64,000 bases of DNA from Mesocricetibacter intestinalis (GTDB lineage Bacteria > Pseudomonadota > Gammaproteobacteria > Enterobacterales > Pasteurellaceae): the NCBI RefSeq assembly GCF_004363295.1, contig NZ_SNYQ01000008.1:30216-94215 (forward strand), in the 5' to 3' direction. A model generated the notes under the pieces. That model saw only the letters and a program-made list of their open reading frames with translations. It had not been told where the DNA came from and ran no database searches. Positions 55,786 to 63,921 of this stretch are shown here, in pieces (position 1 is the first letter of the stretch; the number at the start of each line of letters is the position of its first letter). The translations under genes and the position numbers were made by a program.

Positions 55786-57387
55786 TTAATTTACATGGTT
55801 ACGTAAGCTTGTTCTTACCGCCCCTACGCCTGCTAATAATTGGTTAAAATATTGTTCGACTTTAGTGCCTAGTCCTACTGCATACAGATCTACACCGAAA
55901 ATGCTTTTATCTGATAAAATCGGCTCCAAGTCTGCAGATGATACTACAGTTCCCAGGTTAATATGAGCGAGTTTTGCTTTTAATTCCGCCAGTCTAGGAT
56001 CCGGACTGTTTTCAAACTTATTGCCCTGATCATCAATTCCCAGTAAATAACGCAACCAACCCGCTAAAATTAACGGAATCGCAACTAAATCCTGCGTCGG
56101 TTTTCCGGATTTAACATAGGATTTTATCGTTTCTCCGAAACGTATCGCCAGTTTTTGCGAAGTATCCGTGGCGATTCGTTGCGGGCTGTCCGGAATAAAA
56201 TCGTTGGAAAGACGAATATTTATCACTTCATCCAGAAATTGTTTCGGATTGATAAGAATCGGATCAATCACAACAGGCAGCCCTTCCTGATAACCTAATT
56301 TTTTAATTAAGGCTAATAGATCCGGATCTCGCACTTCCGTTGATATTTTATTAAAACCAAGTAAACAGCCAAAAATAGCTAACCCCGTATGTAACGGATT
56401 TAAACAGGTGGTAACTTTCATGGTTTCAATTTTATTGACGGTGTTACGATCGGCAAAAATCACCCCAACCTTTTCCAACGGCGGACGACCATTCGGAAAA
56501 TTATCCTCCACCGCCAGATACTCCAGCTCTTCCGCATTAACGAAAGGAGCAACATAGGTATTTTTTGCGGTAACGACAGGAGCGAGGTTGTCAATGCCGT
56601 CTTCCTGTAAACGCTGTTGTACTTCTTCATCCGGTCGCGGCGTAATTTTATCAATCATCGACCAAGGAAAGCTGATTTTATCCGAATCTAAATAATCTAA
56701 AAAACCCTGGGATACATGACCGCACTTTTCCCATTGTCGAGCGAATTCCACAATCACATTATGTAATTTTTCACCGTTTTTAGACATGTTATCCATACTT
56801 ACTACGGCGAGAGGAGAGGCTCCGGCCACAAAACGTTCATGCAACAACGCCACAATTTTACCAATATAACTTTGCGGGTTGGCCAATCCCTGTTCCAGAT
56901 CCGACTGTACGGCAGGATAATATTCGCCGTTTAAGCCTTTAATCTGATAACCTTTTTCGGTAATCGTCAGGCTGACCATCTGTAATGAAGGCGAAATAAA
57001 AATTTCTTTCAGGCGTGCAAAATCTTGCTTAAAGGAGGGATCCATACGCAAACTTTCCACAATACTGGCGATAACGATTTTATCCAGCGAGTGATCATTT
57101 TTTAATTTGGCAAAAATGGAAAGGTTATCAAAGGGGCGATAAGCTTTTTCGATAATTTCATAATCGAAGCCCTCGGCAACGATAATTCCCTGCTGAACAT
57201 AACCCTGATCCAATAAGCGCTGTTGTAAATTGGCTAAAAAGGCCCGAAAAATATTTCCGGCGCCGAGATGGAGCCAAACCGGCTCCTCTTTGGTTTTATT
57301 CACTACCTCCGGAATATTAAATAAAGGAAGCTGATAGCCTTTTTCCCGCCATTCCGATAAAGATAAAGCATCATATGAAAGCTGCAT
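55786..57387 (-). CDS. uxuB: Fructuronate reductase (mannitol dehydrogenase family)
   Basis: Reduces D-fructuronate to D-mannonate with NADH. It belongs to the long-chain mannitol-dehydrogenase family, 533 residues, about 45 longer than E. coli UxuB. Rossmann start WLHLGAGNIFRAFLANLQQRLL; the family signature SMDNMSKNGEKLHN and the catalytic lysine region (VTTCLNPLHTGLAIFGCLLG with His) are present. Start codon overlaps the uxuA stop by one base (TAATG), so the pair is translationally coupled. An uptake signal lies inside (56719-56728). Confidence 0.9.
   Translation of the reverse strand: MQLSYDALSLSEWREKGYQLPLFNIPEVVNKTKEEPVWLHLGAGNIFRAFLANLQQRLLDQGYVQQGIIVAEGFDYEIIEKAYRPFDNLSIFAKLKNDHSLDKIVIASIVESLRMDPSFKQDFARLKEIFISPSLQMVSLTITEKGYQIKGLNGEYYPAVQSDLEQGLANPQSYIGKIVALLHERFVAGASPLAVVSMDNMSKNGEKLHNVIVEFARQWEKCGHVSQGFLDYLDSDKISFPWSMIDKITPRPDEEVQQRLQEDGIDNLAPVVTAKNTYVAPFVNAEELEYLAVEDNFPNGRPPLEKVGVIFADRNTVNKIETMKVTTCLNPLHTGLAIFGCLLGFNKISTEVRDPDLLALIKKLGYQEGLPVVIDPILINPKQFLDEVINIRLSNDFIPDSPQRIATDTSQKLAIRFGETIKSYVKSGKPTQDLVAIPLILAGWLRYLLGIDDQGNKFENSPDPRLAELKAKLAHINLGTVVSSADLEPILSDKSIFGVDLYAVGLGTKVEQYFNQLLAGVGAVRTSLRNHVN
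56719..56728 (-). repeat. DNA uptake signal sequence inside uxuB
   Basis: ACCGCACTTT within the coding sequence. Confidence 0.85.
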
Positions 57388-58460
57388 TATTTATCTCCTT
57401 TCTGTTTTTCATAGGCGTCCCAAAGCCCCTCTACATACATAATGCCTAATGCACGGTCATATAGACCATAACCCGGGCGACATTTTTCATCCCAGATATG
57501 ACGCCCGTGATCCGGACGCCAATACCCTTCAAAACCAACCTCATGATAAGCCTTAACAATTTCCGCAATATCCAGGGAACCGTCGCGGGTTAAATGAGAG
57601 GTTTCATAGAAATCTCCATTATCGAAAACCTTGATATTACGAATATGGGCAAAAGGAATACGCTTATGGAAAGTTCGGATCATTTCCGGCAGATTATTGT
57701 TTAGATTCGGCCCTAAGGCACCGGAACATAGGGTAATGCCGTTTGCCGGACTGTCCACCATATCTACGATTTTTTGAAAATCCTCATGGCATTTCACGAT
57801 ACGCGGTAAACCGAATACGGAAAAAGGCGGATCGTCCGGATGTATCGCCATACGGATCCCCGCTTCCTCTGCGGTCGGAATAATACGTTCTAAGAAATAT
57901 TTTAGATTTTCTCTTAATTTATCTTCCGTCATTCCCTGATAAAGATCGAATAATTTATCCAAATGTTTTAACCGCTCCGGTTCCCAACCCGGCAAGGTTA
58001 AATCTTTTGAATTTTCTTCAAACTGTTTAACCAATACTTTCGGATCTATTCCCTCAATTCTGGCATGCTCATAAAAAAGTGCGGTTGAGCCGTCTTCCGC
58101 AGGTTTAAACAAGTCGGTGCGAATCCAGTCGAAAACCGGCATAAAGTTATAGCACACGACTTTTACTCCGTATTTCCCCAGATTGCGCAAGGTAGTTTTA
58201 TAATTTTCGATATATTGATCACGCTCCGGAGAACCTAGTTTAATACTTTCGTGAATATTGACGCTTTCCACCACATCGATATTTAAACCGTAAGGCTCAA
58301 CCTGAGCTTTCACCTCGGCAATACGTTCTTCGGGCCAAACCTCGCCGGCGGGCATATCATGCAAAGCCCAGACAACGCCGGTCATACTCGGAATTTGTTT
58401 AATATGGGCCAAAGGAATAGTATCGTTACCTAAACCGTACCATCTGAATGTTGTTTTCAT
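57387..58460 (-). CDS. uxuA: Mannonate dehydratase
   Basis: Converts D-mannonate to 2-keto-3-deoxygluconate with Mn2+/Fe2+. It is a xylose-isomerase-like TIM barrel of 357 residues, the shorter variant found in Gram-positives and Haemophilus rather than the 394-residue E. coli enzyme. Diagnostic segments: MTGVVWALHDMPAGEVWPEE, CYNFMPVFDWIRTDL, MAIHPDDPPFSVFGLPRIVKC (metal-binding His) and RDGSLDI, then YWRPDHGRHIWDE. It begins 10 bases after the dehydrogenase gene and overlaps uxuB by one base. An uptake signal lies inside (58076-58085). Confidence 0.96.
   Translation of the reverse strand: MKTTFRWYGLGNDTIPLAHIKQIPSMTGVVWALHDMPAGEVWPEERIAEVKAQVEPYGLNIDVVESVNIHESIKLGSPERDQYIENYKTTLRNLGKYGVKVVCYNFMPVFDWIRTDLFKPAEDGSTALFYEHARIEGIDPKVLVKQFEENSKDLTLPGWEPERLKHLDKLFDLYQGMTEDKLRENLKYFLERIIPTAEEAGIRMAIHPDDPPFSVFGLPRIVKCHEDFQKIVDMVDSPANGITLCSGALGPNLNNNLPEMIRTFHKRIPFAHIRNIKVFDNGDFYETSHLTRDGSLDIAEIVKAYHEVGFEGYWRPDHGRHIWDEKCRPGYGLYDRALGIMYVEGLWDAYEKQKGDK
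58076..58085 (+). repeat. DNA uptake signal sequence inside uxuA
   Basis: AAAGTGCGGT within the coding sequence. Confidence 0.85.
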
Positions 58461-58470
58461 AATAAATTCC

Positions 58471-59490
58471 TTACCACTCTAATAACACTTTACACACGGT
58501 ATTTTTTTCGTTTTTGATCACATCAAAGGCTTTTTCAATATCTTCAAATTTATAGGTATGAGTGATCATTTTTTCCGGCGTAACCTTCCCTTGTTCAAAT
58601 AAACTTATAACCTCAGGGAAACGTTTATTGTTTAATCTTGTACCAAACACATTGATTCCTTTTTTGGTAAAGGCCACTTGCGGAATTTCCGACGGTGCGG
58701 CGCCGGTGCCCAGCACGACAAAACGGCCGGAAGGGGCAACAATGTCTAGGGCATCAAGGATACTTTGAGCGGAGCATACCGCATCTACCACCACATGGGC
58801 GCCCTCATCATCGGTAAATTCGCTGACCGCTTGGCGCATATCTGTATTGGTTACATTGACGGCCTTAGTTGCCCCCATTTCACGAGCCAGCTGCAAACGC
58901 TCGTCGAAAATATCGGTAATCAACACTTCTGCACCGCGCGCCCGTGCCACCTGCATAACCGCTAATCCGGCCGGTCCCGAACCGAACACAACCACTTTAT
59001 CTCCCGGGCCGATAGATGCTCTGCTATTGATTTCTACACCCACCGCATAAGGCTCAATTAAACAGGCCGTTTTACGGGAAATTTTATCCGTATTCACCAA
59101 ATATACGTTTTCAGCTTTCGTTTTTGCATATTCGGCAAAACCGCCCTGAGAATGTACGCCGGTTACCTGCAGATTCTTACATACGTTATGATGTCCGCTA
59201 CGGCAGGCATAACAATGGCCGCAGCTGTTGACAATATCACTGACAACATAATCGCCGACCTTCACATGACTAACCTTTTTCCCGACCTCAACCACGGTGC
59301 CGACAAATTCATGCCCGATAATGGCCGGATATTTCGCCAGCGAATTACCGCCGGTATAGATTCCGATATCGGAACCGCAGATACCGCCAAACGCTACTTT
59401 AATAATGACATCCTCATCATTACTCAGGGTCGGTTTCGGAACATCGGCAATGGCCAATTCAAAAGGTTTATATACAGTTATTGCTTTCAT
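58471..59490 (-). CDS. Zinc-dependent L-gulonate/L-galactonate-type 5-dehydrogenase
   Basis: Medium-chain dehydrogenase of 339 residues, RspB/LgoD-like. Catalytic zinc ligands are in GGICGSDIG (Cys) and GHEFVG (His/Glu). Structural zinc is held by four cysteines in CGHCYACRSGHHNVC. The Rossmann motif is VVFGSGPAGLAV. Family members oxidise L-gulonate or L-galactonate at C5 to D-fructuronate or D-tagaturonate. In this operon fructuronate would feed UxuB and UxuA. I recall the H. influenzae homologue (HI0053 region) in the same operon order. The exact hexonate is inferred from context. Confidence 0.85.
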   Translation of the reverse strand: MKAITVYKPFELAIADVPKPTLSNDEDVIIKVAFGGICGSDIGIYTGGNSLAKYPAIIGHEFVGTVVEVGKKVSHVKVGDYVVSDIVNSCGHCYACRSGHHNVCKNLQVTGVHSQGGFAEYAKTKAENVYLVNTDKISRKTACLIEPYAVGVEINSRASIGPGDKVVVFGSGPAGLAVMQVARARGAEVLITDIFDERLQLAREMGATKAVNVTNTDMRQAVSEFTDDEGAHVVVDAVCSAQSILDALDIVAPSGRFVVLGTGAAPSEIPQVAFTKKGINVFGTRLNNKRFPEVISLFEQGKVTPEKMITHTYKFEDIEKAFDVIKNEKNTVCKVLLEW

Positions 59491-59501
59491 TTGCTTAATC
59501 C

Positions 59502-60782
59502 TTATTTAGTAAAAAATTCCAGAGGTAACATAAAGGTGCTTGGGAATACGATTAACATCAGAATCACAATGATAATCGCCAACAGGAAAGGCCAAATTTT
59601 GCGCACAATACGTTCCATATTAATTTTTCCCGTACTGGCGGCGACATTTAATACGGTTCCCACCGGAGGTGTTAATAATCCGAATACGCAGGTAATAATA
59701 AATACCACCCCGAAATACACCGGATTAATCCCCGCCTGTTTTACCGCAGGCATCAGAACCGGCGTTAAAATCAAAATAGTAGGTACGACATCCATAGATG
59801 TTCCTATCAACAGTACCAAACCTGCAATCACAAGCATTAATAACATCGGCGAATCAATAAACGGATGTAATAAATCCGTAACGATGCGCGGAATATTCCC
59901 AATGGTCATTAACCAGGAAGAAACCATTGCCGCTGCAGCCAGGAACATAATGGCCGCACTGGCTTTCGCCGAAGCGATAAAACATTCCTTAATCGCTTTA
60001 AAGGTTAATTCCCGATAAACAAATAACCCGATAATAAGTGCGTACACAACGGCGACCACACCGGCTTCCGTCGGAGTAAACATACCGCTGCGCAAGCCCA
60101 GTAACAGACCGACCGGCATAAGAATGGCCCATACCGCTTTACGGGTTGCTCGTACCACTTCGCGGAAAGGTTTTCTCGGCAAAGGAATGGCGGAGTCATG
60201 ACGGGAAACAATCGCCCAGATAATGCAAAGGGTGATAGTGATATAGATAGCCGGCGCAATACCGCCCATAAATAAGTCCGTAACAGATACTCCCGCAGTT
60301 ACCCCAAAAATAATCATAGGTACGGAAGGCGGCATAATCGGCGATAAAATATTACCTGCAGCAATTAATGAGGTGGCTCTGTCCCGGTTATAACCGATGG
60401 TTGCCATCATCGGAATTAAAATAGCCCCCAAAGCCGCAGTAGAAGCAACCGCACTCCCGACCAAACTGGCAAATAATAAAATCGCAATAATCGCCACATA
60501 GCCTAAGCCACCTCTAATATGGCCAACCAGTGCCGTTGCCGCCTCGACAATTTTGCCGGTCAGACCGCCGCGGTTCATAAGATCACCGGCCACCACAAAG
60601 AATGGAATCGCCATCATAGAAAAGCTGTCCGCCCCGTTAAACAGGTTCTGCGAAAGAATCTGCGAGTTGAACCCGCCGAGATAAAACATCAGCATCATGC
60701 CTGAAAACAGTAAAGAAAATGCAATAGGCACGCCAATAACAATACCGCCGACTAAACTGGCTAAAAAAATAAGAATGGTCAT
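59502..60782 (-). CDS. TRAP transporter large permease (DctM type)
   Basis: Inner-membrane protein of 426 residues with about 12 segments, the Na+-coupled translocation subunit of a TRAP importer. Family motifs: LFSGMMLMFYLGG, NLFNGADSFSMMAIPFFVVAGDLMNRGGLTGKIVEAA, GAILIPMMATIGYNRDRATSLIAAGNILSPIMPPSVPMIIFGV (position about 130-175) and VPTILILTPVLMPAVKQAGINPVYFGVVF. It follows the small subunit gene by 9 bases and is in an operon with sugar-acid enzymes; a hexonate or hexuronate is the likely cargo. Confidence 0.96.
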   Translation of the reverse strand: MTILIFLASLVGGIVIGVPIAFSLLFSGMMLMFYLGGFNSQILSQNLFNGADSFSMMAIPFFVVAGDLMNRGGLTGKIVEAATALVGHIRGGLGYVAIIAILLFASLVGSAVASTAALGAILIPMMATIGYNRDRATSLIAAGNILSPIMPPSVPMIIFGVTAGVSVTDLFMGGIAPAIYITITLCIIWAIVSRHDSAIPLPRKPFREVVRATRKAVWAILMPVGLLLGLRSGMFTPTEAGVVAVVYALIIGLFVYRELTFKAIKECFIASAKASAAIMFLAAAAMVSSWLMTIGNIPRIVTDLLHPFIDSPMLLMLVIAGLVLLIGTSMDVVPTILILTPVLMPAVKQAGINPVYFGVVFIITCVFGLLTPPVGTVLNVAASTGKINMERIVRKIWPFLLAIIIVILMLIVFPSTFMLPLEFFTK

Positions 60783-60791
60783 GGTTCTCTC

Positions 60792-61301
60792 CTAATCCGA
60801 ATCCGCTTCACTCATTAACGCCGCCTGGTGAACGGATTTAGGATCTCTAATCACTTCAATAATATTAAGTAAAGCAATTAGAATAATTGCCGCTCCGGTT
60901 AATAATCCGATTCCATATACAACAGATAAAGGCAAGCCTGTTGCCGCCGCTTTTGCGCTATGGGACTGTACTACCATGGCAAGGCTGCCTTTAAACAGCA
61001 CCGCCATAACGGCAATAATGATTACCCGTCCAAGTACAAAAAGCAGCCATTTCAATTTTTCAGGCGTATTTTTAATAAAGGTATCTACCCCGAGATGGGC
61101 GTTTTCCTTCATTGCAACAATGGCCCCAAGATAAATGACATATACGAATACATATCTTGATACCTCTTCAGACCAGACCAATCCTGAATTGAAAAAGAAT
61201 CGGAGTATCACATTAAGAAAAACTAAGGCAATCATTACGGCGAGCATAGCGCCAAGTAACAACTGAATAATATTGAATAATTTATCAGTGAAATTTTTCA
61301 T
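60792..61301 (-). CDS. TRAP transporter small permease (DctQ type)
   Basis: Inner-membrane protein of 169 residues with four segments. The FFFNSGLVWSEEVSRYVFVYVIYLGAIVAMKENAHLGVD motif (residues about 31-69) is the DctQ signature. It binds the large subunit to form the transport domain. It lies between the binding protein and large permease genes with short spacers (27 and 9 bases). Confidence 0.94.
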   Translation of the reverse strand: MKNFTDKLFNIIQLLLGAMLAVMIALVFLNVILRFFFNSGLVWSEEVSRYVFVYVIYLGAIVAMKENAHLGVDTFIKNTPEKLKWLLFVLGRVIIIAVMAVLFKGSLAMVVQSHSAKAAATGLPLSVVYGIGLLTGAAIILIALLNIIEVIRDPKSVHQAALMSEADSD

Positions 61302-61328
61302 ACAGGAATACTCCGGTTACGCTTATGG

Positions 61329-62339
61329 TTATTGGGTATTTCTTACTTTATCGACCAAAGCTTCCGCCCAGTCATATTTTTTATACAGATCGGCATAAAG
61401 CGGCTGCATTTTTTCTATCAACACTTTCAGATCCGCTTCGCTCGGGGTGGTTATAACTCCGCCATGTTCCTGAATCAGCTTTTTATCTGCCTCGATACTT
61501 TCCTGATAAAGATCCCAGCTTTTGTCTGAAGTGGCTTTTGCGGCCTCATTGAAAATGGCTTTTTCTTCTTCCGTCAATCCGTTCCAGAAATTAGCATTCA
61601 CTAATAATTCCAGCGATGAAATCATATGATTGGTTTCATAAATATTTTTATTCACAGAATAAAATCCCTGCTGCACAAAGGTTGACAGCGGATTATCCTG
61701 ACCGTCTACAACCCCCTGTTCAAGGGCGGTGAAAACTTCTCCCAATCCCATAATCGCCACATTCGCTCCTAGCAGTTCGGCGACTTTAACGTGAATCGGA
61801 TTATTCGGCATACGCATTTTCTGCCCTTTAAACTGGTCCGGGCTGGAAAGGGCTTTACTGGAAGAAAATACCCGAGCGCCGTTCGGCATCCAAGCAAGGA
61901 ATTTAATCGGCTGAGTCTGCTCAAAACTTGTTGCAATTTCCTGTCCCACTTCACCTTGATAAATTTTGCGGGCATGAGCGATATCCCGGAATAAAAAAGG
62001 AAAATCCGGTACGGACATTTTAGGTACTTCCGACCACATCACCGTTCCTAACACGGACATATCCACAATGCCCTGACGGGTATAGTCAAAAGATTGTTTC
62101 TCATCGCCTAATTGACCGGAATCATAAATATCAATTTGATACTTACCCTGAGTTTTACTTTCAATCATCGGTTTAAAAACTTCTTTCAATGCAATGGTTG
62201 AAGGGTGAGTCGGCGCCACAACCGAGGAAATTTTCACCACTTTAGTCGATGCTGCACCGGCACCGCCGTCATCACAGGCCGCAACAGAAAACAACATCAA
62301 ACTCGTCAATAATGTTTTCAAAAAGGTTCTTTTTTTCAT
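61329..62339 (-). CDS. TRAP transporter substrate-binding protein (DctP type)
   Basis: Binding protein of 336 residues from the ATG at 62339, with AGGA 8 bases upstream; the frame opens further out at 62411. The signal peptide ends in a lipobox-like SVAAC (Cys22), so it may be a lipoprotein rather than freely periplasmic, unlike typical DctP. Mature part: VVAPTHPSTIALKEVFKPMIE, QMP-type WSEVPKMSVPDFPFLFRD, then PNGARVFSSSKALSSPDQFKGQKMRMPNNPIHVKVAELLGA with the arginine that binds the carboxylate (Arg in KMRMPNN). TALEQGVVDGQDNPLSTF follows. It is the first gene of the operon. CRP-like and GntR-type sites are upstream. Confidence 0.93.
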   Translation of the reverse strand: MKKRTFLKTLLTSLMLFSVAACDDGGAGAASTKVVKISSVVAPTHPSTIALKEVFKPMIESKTQGKYQIDIYDSGQLGDEKQSFDYTRQGIVDMSVLGTVMWSEVPKMSVPDFPFLFRDIAHARKIYQGEVGQEIATSFEQTQPIKFLAWMPNGARVFSSSKALSSPDQFKGQKMRMPNNPIHVKVAELLGANVAIMGLGEVFTALEQGVVDGQDNPLSTFVQQGFYSVNKNIYETNHMISSLELLVNANFWNGLTEEEKAIFNEAAKATSDKSWDLYQESIEADKKLIQEHGGVITTPSEADLKVLIEKMQPLYADLYKKYDWAEALVDKVRNTQ

Positions 62340-62365
62340 TTTCACCATCCTATCGTCAGTAAACA

Positions 62366-62383
62366 ATTCTAGTATACAAGAAT
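62366..62383. promoter_or_regulatory. GntR/UxuR-type operator in front of the TRAP/uxu operon
   Basis: ATTCTAGTATACAAGAAT is a near-perfect palindrome centred on GTATAC, the core shared with E. coli ExuR/UxuR operators. On the minus strand it covers TATACT, a good -10 candidate. A bound repressor would block the promoter. Confidence 0.65.
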
Positions 62384-62421
62384 CCCACGCACAGATATTA
62401 ACAAAAAACAAAATAGAAATG

Positions 62422-62437
62422 CGTGAAAGAGATCACA
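62422..62437. promoter_or_regulatory. CRP site in front of the TRAP/uxu operon
   Basis: CGTGA-AAGAGA-TCACA matches TGTGA-N6-TCACA at 9 of 10 positions. Its centre is about 65 bases upstream of the predicted transcription start, close to the class I activator position. Confidence 0.7.
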
Positions 62438-62568
62438 AAATCTAAAACTCAATAAAATATTTGATAAGATTTGAGCAAACGGGAGGAGTTACAGCACAAA
62501 TATTTTCCCTTGAAACCAAGAAATATCGGATTTTTAATATGCGGGAATATGCTTTATATAAATACAAA

Positions 62569-62591
62569 GTTGCCGGTTTTTAACCGGCAAC
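62569..62591 (-). terminator. Terminator after sxy
   Basis: GTTGCCGGTT (62569-62578) pairs with AACCGGCAAC (62582-62591), loop TTT. On the minus strand TTTGTATTT follows. Confidence 0.75.
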
Positions 62592-62655
62592 TGCTTTTAC
62601 TTAACGATGGAGTGATAAATTACTTATGCTGAGAATGCAAAATAAATCAGTTACA

Positions 62656-63300
62656 TCAGTCTCCTTTCATTTTACGAAAACCTGCTTCAGCTAATTTTTC
62701 ATTTAATTTATCCAGCGCTCTTGTTTTCTCATCCGGCGTCAATAAGCTCATATGCTTATTTTTCAGCGCCGCCAGTAAACGCCAGAATAGTTCGATGGAT
62801 ACGGAAAAACCTTCCGCTTTCAAACGGACAAAGCATGTTGAAGCGCCGATTTCTCTTAATTCCTTGGTTTGGGTAATGCCAATTTTCGATAAAAGACGCT
62901 CATGCTTAATGGAGAGATTAGGCAAGGATTTTATTTTTTCCTTTTTAGCCAATTCAAAGGACAGTTGCTTCTGAGTAATTTGCTTATAGGATAAACAAAC
63001 GATTTGTTGATAAAAAACGGTATTGGAAGTAATAGCTTTAGGCAGGCAATAATAATTAGCTATCGCTGATTTGGGGTTGCTTTCCATCGATTGCCAAGGC
63101 ACAGCGCCATGTTGCTCCAGATATTTAGCAAATTCATTCTCGGCTTTAAGATAGAAATACCCCTGATGATAAATTCCGAACATAATCTTATCGCAGAACA
63201 TACCATACCCGATAAAAAGTCTTTTTGCGCTGACTTCACGCCCTAGAAAGCGGGAAAGAATAGAACGGATTTCGAAGGTTTCTTTTTCTGTGATGTTCAT
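62656..63300 (-). CDS. sxy: Competence regulator Sxy/TfoX
   Basis: Activator that works with CRP at CRP-S promoters to switch on DNA uptake genes. It has 214 residues. The N-terminal TfoX domain is RLFIGYGMFCDKIMFGIYHQGYFYLKAE, and the C-terminal helical TfoX_C domain is SIKHERLLSKIGITQTKELREIGASTCFVRLKAEGFSVSIELFWRLLAAL (given by its position, about residues 130-179). Together with the many uptake signals this points to a naturally competent lineage. Two perfect inverted repeats (63336-63354, 63399-63415) are in its upstream region and may matter for its control. Confidence 0.95.
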   Translation of the reverse strand: MNITEKETFEIRSILSRFLGREVSAKRLFIGYGMFCDKIMFGIYHQGYFYLKAENEFAKYLEQHGAVPWQSMESNPKSAIANYYCLPKAITSNTVFYQQIVCLSYKQITQKQLSFELAKKEKIKSLPNLSIKHERLLSKIGITQTKELREIGASTCFVRLKAEGFSVSIELFWRLLAALKNKHMSLLTPDEKTRALDKLNEKLAEAGFRKMKGD

Positions 63301-63335
63301 ATTAGTCCTTTAATATTCACTATTGATCCTAATAT

Positions 63336-63354
63336 CATTTTCATCATGAAAATG
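63336..63354. promoter_or_regulatory. Inverted repeat in the sxy leader
   Basis: CATTTTCAT-C-ATGAAAATG, a perfect 9-1-9 palindrome about 36 bases upstream of the sxy start. It could be an mRNA hairpin or an operator. Confidence 0.45.
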
Positions 63355-63398
63355 CCGAATGCTAAGACACCCTATTAACGTGGAACTGAAAACAACTA

Positions 63399-63415
63399 TA
63401 AATATCTGATATTTA
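63399..63415. promoter_or_regulatory. Inverted repeat upstream of sxy
   Basis: TAAATATC-T-GATATTTA, a perfect 8-1-8 palindrome about 100 bases upstream of the sxy start codon. Confidence 0.4.
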
Positions 63416-63676
63416 CGCTAAAGTTTTCACATAAGATGCTCGCCCCCTATTATCAATATATCCTAAAGAATATTCAAGCTTTTTCGGCCCTAATATCACA
63501 TAACGCCAAAAACCGATCCCTCCGCACCAATAAGGGTAAAAAAAAGCTCCTATAGCGCGCTCTCCCTTGATATTAAAAGTGCGGTGTTTTTTGTACGAGT
63601 TTTTTTGAGGTGGATACCAAGAGCGCCTATGTTCTAAGTTGGGAAAGAAGTCTTTTATCTCCAATAAGGGAAACAC
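63413..63676 (-). CDS. Doubtful small ORF next to rRNA operon
   Basis: A GTG-started frame of 87 residues with a weak ribosome site (AAGGCG close to GTG). The middle translates the uptake signal (KKHRTF). The second half (YPYWCGGIGFWRYVILGPKKLEYSLGYIDNRG in sense, residues 48-79) is aromatic-rich and not obviously random, so a short or decayed gene is possible. No family recognised. I would not rely on it. Confidence 0.22.
   Translation of the reverse strand: MFPLLEIKDFFPNLEHRRSWYPPQKNSYKKHRTFNIKGERAIGAFFYPYWCGGIGFWRYVILGPKKLEYSLGYIDNRGRASYVKTLA
63576..63585 (+). repeat. DNA uptake signal sequence (USS)
   Basis: AAAGTGCGGT followed by GTTTTTTG between sxy and the rRNA operon. Confidence 0.88.
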
Positions 63677-63850
63677 CGCCTTAAGGGCGGAAGCGATAGT
63701 TGTGATACACTTTCGCTTATCCGCTCAATTACCGCAGGAAAAAAAGCGTTAAGGGCTAAGTAAAGGTATAAGGAATAATAAGGAATAGATAAGCAAAGGC
63801 ATAAAAGGGCAAAGCGGGGGTGGGGTGGGTTTACAAGGGCATAATAACTA

Positions 63851-63860
63851 AAAGTGCGGT
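63851..63860 (+). repeat. DNA uptake signal sequence (USS)
   Basis: AAAGTGCGGT followed by GCTTTTTT just outside the rRNA terminator. Confidence 0.88.
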
Positions 63861-63882
63861 GCTTTTTTAAGGATTTTTTAAA

Positions 63883-63912
63883 CAAAAAAAAGCCCCGATA
63901 TTTACCGGGGCT
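63883..63912 (-). terminator. Terminator of the rRNA operon
   Basis: On the minus strand AGCCCCG (63912-63906), an 8-base loop, CGGGGCT (63897-63891) and eight T residues follow the 5S gene. Confidence 0.9.
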
Positions 63913-63921
63913 CTCTATTCC

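Larger units (their letters stand above)
63301..63921. other. Region between sxy and 5S rRNA
   Basis: About 620 bases. It holds the sxy leader palindromes (63336-63354 and 63399-63415), a doubtful small ORF (63413-63676), two uptake signals (63576-63585, 63851-63860) and the rRNA terminator (63883-63912). Confidence 0.6.

Noticed and set aside
59152..60018. 288-residue plus-strand frame opposite the TRAP permease and dehydrogenase
   Set aside because: It spans the ends of two solid minus-strand genes; composition is a codon-bias shadow with Asn/Ile runs.
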